Below are positions 60,445-64,000 of a stretch of 64,000 nucleotides of DNA, piece after piece. The stretch's first letter is position 1. Every line of letters starts with the position of its first letter. A program made the translations under genes and the position numbers. The notes under the pieces are model-generated. The model saw only the letters and a program-made list of their open reading frames with translations. It made no database searches and was not told the origin of the DNA. Source of the DNA: Parasponia andersonii. Taxonomy: Eukaryota; Streptophyta; Magnoliopsida; Rosales; Cannabaceae. The stretch lies in the NCBI GenBank assembly GCA_002914805.1, contig JXTB01000528.1:40162-104161 (forward strand), read 5' to 3'.

Positions 60445-62430
60445 TGATCCAAAGACACAGATGGAGATGTGAACCAATAAGCCAATTGATTATTCTCGCT
60501 TAAATATATTTAGAAGTCATATATACGTGACGTACAATACTCAAGAAATCACAAAACTAGATTCAAAGTCCAAAAAATGTGTATTCTTGGGATATGCTGA
60601 TGGAATTAAGGGGTATCGCTTATGAGATCCTATTGCCTATAAGGTTATCATTAATAAAGATGTGATATTTGTAAAAAACAAACTGCAAGAGAAGGGATAC
60701 GATAGTGATCCAGAAACTACTACAGTTCAGATAGAAAAGAATGTTGAAGATTTGGATTTTTTCTGAAACAGCATTAGAGCATGAAGTAGAAGAATCAGTC
60801 GAGGAAGATGCTTTTGAAATCTGTCGATCAACTCGTGAGAGAAGACCACCACACTCAGATTATGTCACTGAGAGTAACATTGCATACTATCTTCTAAAAG
60901 AGGATAGAAAGCCAATAACTTTTCATGAGGTTACCAAAAGCTTAGATGTATCCCTGTGGTTGACAGTAATGCAAAAAGAGATTGAAGCCCTTCACAAGAA
61001 TAAGAAACGAGATCTTGTTTCACTACCACAAGGAAAGAAGCCATTGGAAATAAATAGGTCTACAAGATCAATTATGATAGTAATGATCAAGTAGAGTAGT
61101 ATCGTGCGAGGTTAGTGGTAAATGGATATGTTTAGAAATAATGTATTAACTTGAATGAGATATTTTCACCTATGGTTTGACTCAGAATAGTTAGAGTGAT
61201 TCTGACAATGTGTGCTATGTTTGACCTATATCTAGAACAGCTAGATGTGAAAATAGCTTTTCTTCATTGAGAACTTGAAGAAGAAATTTATATACTTAAA
61301 CTAGAAGGTTTTACTAAAACAGGCAAGGAGAACTTAGTTTGCAGGTTGAATATACGATCTCAAATAGGCACCGAGGTATTGGTCTAAGAGATTTGATTCC
61401 TTAATCATAAGCTTTAGGTACAACAGACTCAGTTTAGATCACTACACATACTTCAGGAGATTTGATAAAGATGATGATTTCATTATCTTATTATTGTGCA
61501 TGGACGACATGTTGGTAGCGGGCCCTAATAAAGGTAGAGTCCAAGAATTGAAGGAACAATTTGCTAGAAAATTTGATATGACGGAATTCGGACTAGCAAA
61601 CAAGATTTTTGGAATGCAAATTCACTAAGATAGAAGTAATAAGAATATTTGTCTTTCTTAGAAGAATTATTTGAAAAAAAATCTTGTGATGCTTCTATAT
61701 GCAAGATTATAAGCCAATTTCTACCCCATTTCCTATTTACTTTAAGTTATCCTTTAGAATGTGTCCTATTAATGAAACAGAGAAGATGGAGATGTCTTGA
61801 GTACCATATGCATCAATGGTGGGAAGCCTAATGTTCGCTATAATATGTATAAGACCGGATATTGCACAAGGAGTGGGAGTGGTTAGTTAGTATATGGTGA
61901 ATTATGGTAGAGAGCATTGGAATGTTGTGAAGAGGATTCTGAGGTACATCAAAGGAACCTCAGATACTGCATTATGTTACAGAGGATCAGAATTTACTAT
62001 CAGAGGATATGTTGATTCAGATTTTGTTGGTGATCTTGACAAATGAAAGTGTACTACAAACTATATGTTTACTCTTGCAGAAGGAGCTGCAAGCAGTGTT
62101 TTGAAGCTACAAATTGTCGTAGCTTTATCTATAATAGAAGTAGAATACATGGTGGCTACACAAGCTTACAAAGAAACTATTTGGGTTCAAAGGTTATTGG
62201 AGGAGCTTGGACATAAATAAGAAAAAATTCTTCTTTTTTGCGACAGTCAAAGTACCTTGCACATTGCAAGGAATCCAACCTTTCATTCCAGGATAAAGCA
62301 TATAGATATTCAATATCACTTTGTTTGAGAAGTAGTTGAAGATAGAAGTATGGATATGAAGAAGATTCACATGAAGAAAAACCTAACAGATGTTTTAACC
62401 AAACAAATTAATACTGACAAGTTCCAATAA
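60445..62430 (+). pseudogene. Copia RT and RNase H relic
   Basis: Includes FLGYADGIKGYRL, a linker with STRERRPPHSDYV, the RT entry WLTVMQKEIEALHKN, the LDVKIAFLH step, the RT catalytic region CMDDMLVAG (61497-, from YVDDM), and RNase H with GYVDSDFVGD, EAEYMVAT-like IEVEYMVATQA, and KHIDIQYHF near 62298. Multiple stops and frameshifts; part of the RT palm is missing around 61350-61440. Confidence 0.85.
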
Positions 62431-62548
62431 TGTGGATTCTCATATGGCCTAGTAGATACATAAGCAGGATAGAGAATTGACAAACGAAGAAAATAGAGAT
62501 TTATCAAGTGTAAAGACATGATTAAAATCAAGTTTTCAAGTGAGAGAA

Positions 62549-63077
62549 TATTGAATAGTCAATAAAAACAGCAGAACATATTGCCATAATTTTTAAAGAA
62601 TACTTGGCAGCTCCTTTAGGTGGAGAAAAGTATGGCACCAAGTTATTGACCAAAGAAAAAGAAAAAAAAAAGGGGTAGGGGGATGTATTGATCGGATGAG
62701 TGGTGAGAGGTATCCCTCACATCAACCTCATTCATCATCCCATTCTAAATACTTCTTCTCCCTTTAAGAGAGAATTCAAGCTTAGGAATTTCTCTTCAGT
62801 GTTTCACTTATTTTCTCCTAAATTATTTAGAGAGTGTTTTCTCCTATTTCAAAAGAGAAATTTTTTTGTTTTCTCTTTGTATTTAGAGAGAAATGAGTTG
62901 TAATATCCTTTTCATAATGAAATTCTTCACAGCTTTATTCGTAGATATAACCTAAATTTGATAAATTATATTAAATCTTTTGTTTACCTTATCTTTTTTC
63001 ATTTTACCTAAATTTCCTCAACTCTTATTTTAGCTATGTATTATTGATTTTACAGAGCTGATTCCCTAATAAGAACA
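62549..63077 (+). repeat. Right LTR of the decayed Copia element
   Basis: Begins TATTGAATAGTCAATAAAAA (G to A change at the second base) after a purine tract (agtgagagaa) and ends near aagaaca. The region matching the left LTR's TATA box is shortened. Confidence 0.8.
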
Positions 63078-64000
63078 GCATTCTTGCGAGCTCGGTCTCC
63101 ATCTCGCGAGTTCAGTCTCTATCTCTGACTCGAGCTTTCTTTTAGGTGTTTAGTGACTCCACCTTTTAGCCTTCTCCATCTCGCGAGCAGCATCTCCATC
63201 TCTATCAAGCTGAATATAGCTTTCACCCAGGTTAACCTATGCTCAATAGATCTATTGTGCGGTCTAAAAACCTATATGTTGGTCAATGCCAAAAAGGGAA
63301 AAGTTGACCAAGTGGACATGTCTGGTCACATGAGTAAGATTAAGTGCGACCTCCTCCAAAAGAGTTAAGTGCGACCTTTACCGAATAAGTTAAGTACGAC
63401 CTCCTCTGAACGAGTTAAGTACGACTAGAATGAAAAGAAAATTAGACTAAGTTTCGTCAAACGGGTAACCTACAAAGAAAGAGAAAAAAAAGTGTCTCTT
63501 TAAAGATTGACCAGTCATCTCATTTAAGTTATTATCCAGTTATATTGTTAATCAAATTGTATTTTCTGATTATACAGTTACCCATTCTCACAATTGAGAA
63601 ATATTGAGCTATCTTCACCTATATAAAGGGAGTTCAATACAATTGTAGGAGATCTTTAGATCTTTTGGAACTTTTGAAACTTTTACCTCTTCTTTCCGAA
63701 CATCACACTATATTTCTAGCTTTTGAAATTCCAACCTTGAGACTTAACAAAATTCTTGTAATTCTCCAGAAAATAGTGAAAAATAGTGGATGTAGGCTCA
63801 TTTTTTTTGGGGCTGAACTACTATAAAATTCTTATCTCCTTTCTTGCTTTGATTCATCAACCCTTTTCATATACAGGCCACATCTTGCTATTTTTCCAAA
63901 TTTATTGTTGACAAAACCTCCGTCAAGAATTGGCGCTAGAAGGAGGGCTATTCCAGCAAAAAAAATTATCAATTCCGCTTCTTTCAACAATGGCAAACAC
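63078..64000 (+). mobile_element. 5' end of a Gypsy-type LTR element (LTR, PBS, gag start), truncated by the window
   Basis: LTR-like sequence with a TATATAAA promoter (63620-63627) ends near cctccgtca (63925). A PBS-like TTGGCGCTAGAAGGAGG follows at 63930. An ATG at 63990 starts a gag-like frame (MANT..) cut by the window edge. The LTR start lies close to the Copia right LTR end but was not pinned. A 25-bp tandem repeat sits at 63340-63432. Confidence 0.65.
63340..63432. repeat. 25-bp tandem repeat in the Gypsy LTR (about 3.5 units)
   Basis: Units start at 63340, 63365, 63390 and 63415 with TTAAGTGCGACCTCCTCC or TTAAGTACGACCTCCTCT. The period is exactly 25 bp with a few substitutions. It lies upstream of the LTR TATA box. 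Confidence 0.9.

Larger units (their letters stand above)
56906..63077 (+). mobile_element. Decayed Copia retrotransposon with internal pol duplication
   Basis: The left LTR is 56906-57443 and the right LTR about 62549-63077, with shared TGTTGAATAGTCAATAAAAA-type start and TATAAATA promoter (57077-57084) in the left copy. The PBS TGGTACTAGAGTCATTGG at 57445 is a mutated form of the Copia TGGTATCAGAGCCATTGG. Gag, protease, integrase, RT and RNase H pieces follow in Copia order but are full of stops and frameshifts. A section of about 1 kb is present twice. The element cannot encode working proteins. No clear target duplication was found. Confidence 0.9.

Overview
This is a 64-kb piece of a draft plant nuclear genome, most likely a eudicot. 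It is AT-rich, with spliced genes (GT..AG introns), long introns, many microsatellites and poly-A/T tracts, and dense LTR retrotransposons and MITEs. One 529-base N gap (42908-43436) and a few scattered Ns mark it as an assembly. I cannot name the species from sequence alone.

Three protein-coding genes can be rebuilt exon by exon. (1) RKP, a KPC1-type RING E3 ubiquitin ligase, runs on the minus strand from 4962 off the left edge; the SPRY-containing N-terminal two thirds is present. (2) A HEAT INTOLERANT 4 (HIT4)-like chromatin protein lies on the plus strand, 24670-30139, with 14 coding exons and 339 residues. (3) CPR5, the plant transmembrane nucleoporin, lies on the minus strand, 36002-55047. 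Its five coding exons give 564 codons, but the start codon is missing at a single N beside a perfect 56-bp duplication.

The main structural finding is that CPR5 is split across about 19 kb because intron 3 holds a 14-kb LTR element (37622-51610). This element has 5-bp target duplications (ctaaa), a Copia-type primer binding site and a polypurine tract. It carries no recognisable gag or pol of its own and was itself invaded by a Gypsy-type LTR (38723-41262) and by a second LTR element (about 42150-50285). The left LTR of that second element was then hit by yet another LTR.

Layout: 1-5500 RKP, with a MITE-like insertion in intron 1. 5.5-24.3 kb is gene-free and filled with foldback elements, MITEs in TA microsatellites, LTRs and transposase or reverse-transcriptase relics. 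24.3-30.6 kb is HIT4. 30.6-35.9 kb holds a gag-only Copia remnant with an inverted gag duplication, a pair of inverted MITE-like sequences and SINE-like tRNA heads. 36-55 kb is CPR5. 55-57 kb is a retroelement-like direct repeat. 56.9-63.1 kb is a decayed Copia element with an internal 1-kb pol duplication. From about 63.1 kb to the right edge is the 5' end of a Gypsy element (LTR, primer binding site, gag ATG).

The three genes do not form a pathway or operon. RKP and CPR5 are both linked to CDK-inhibitor control in Arabidopsis, but their proximity here is most simply chance. I see no CRISPR array, rRNA gene or intact tRNA gene. No new multi-gene system is evident. The most unusual unexplained signals are a 28-bp module re-used at four places in tandem or inverted arrangement, a run of five palindromes at exactly 22-bp spacing, and a GC-rich cluster of related 14-bp palindromes.
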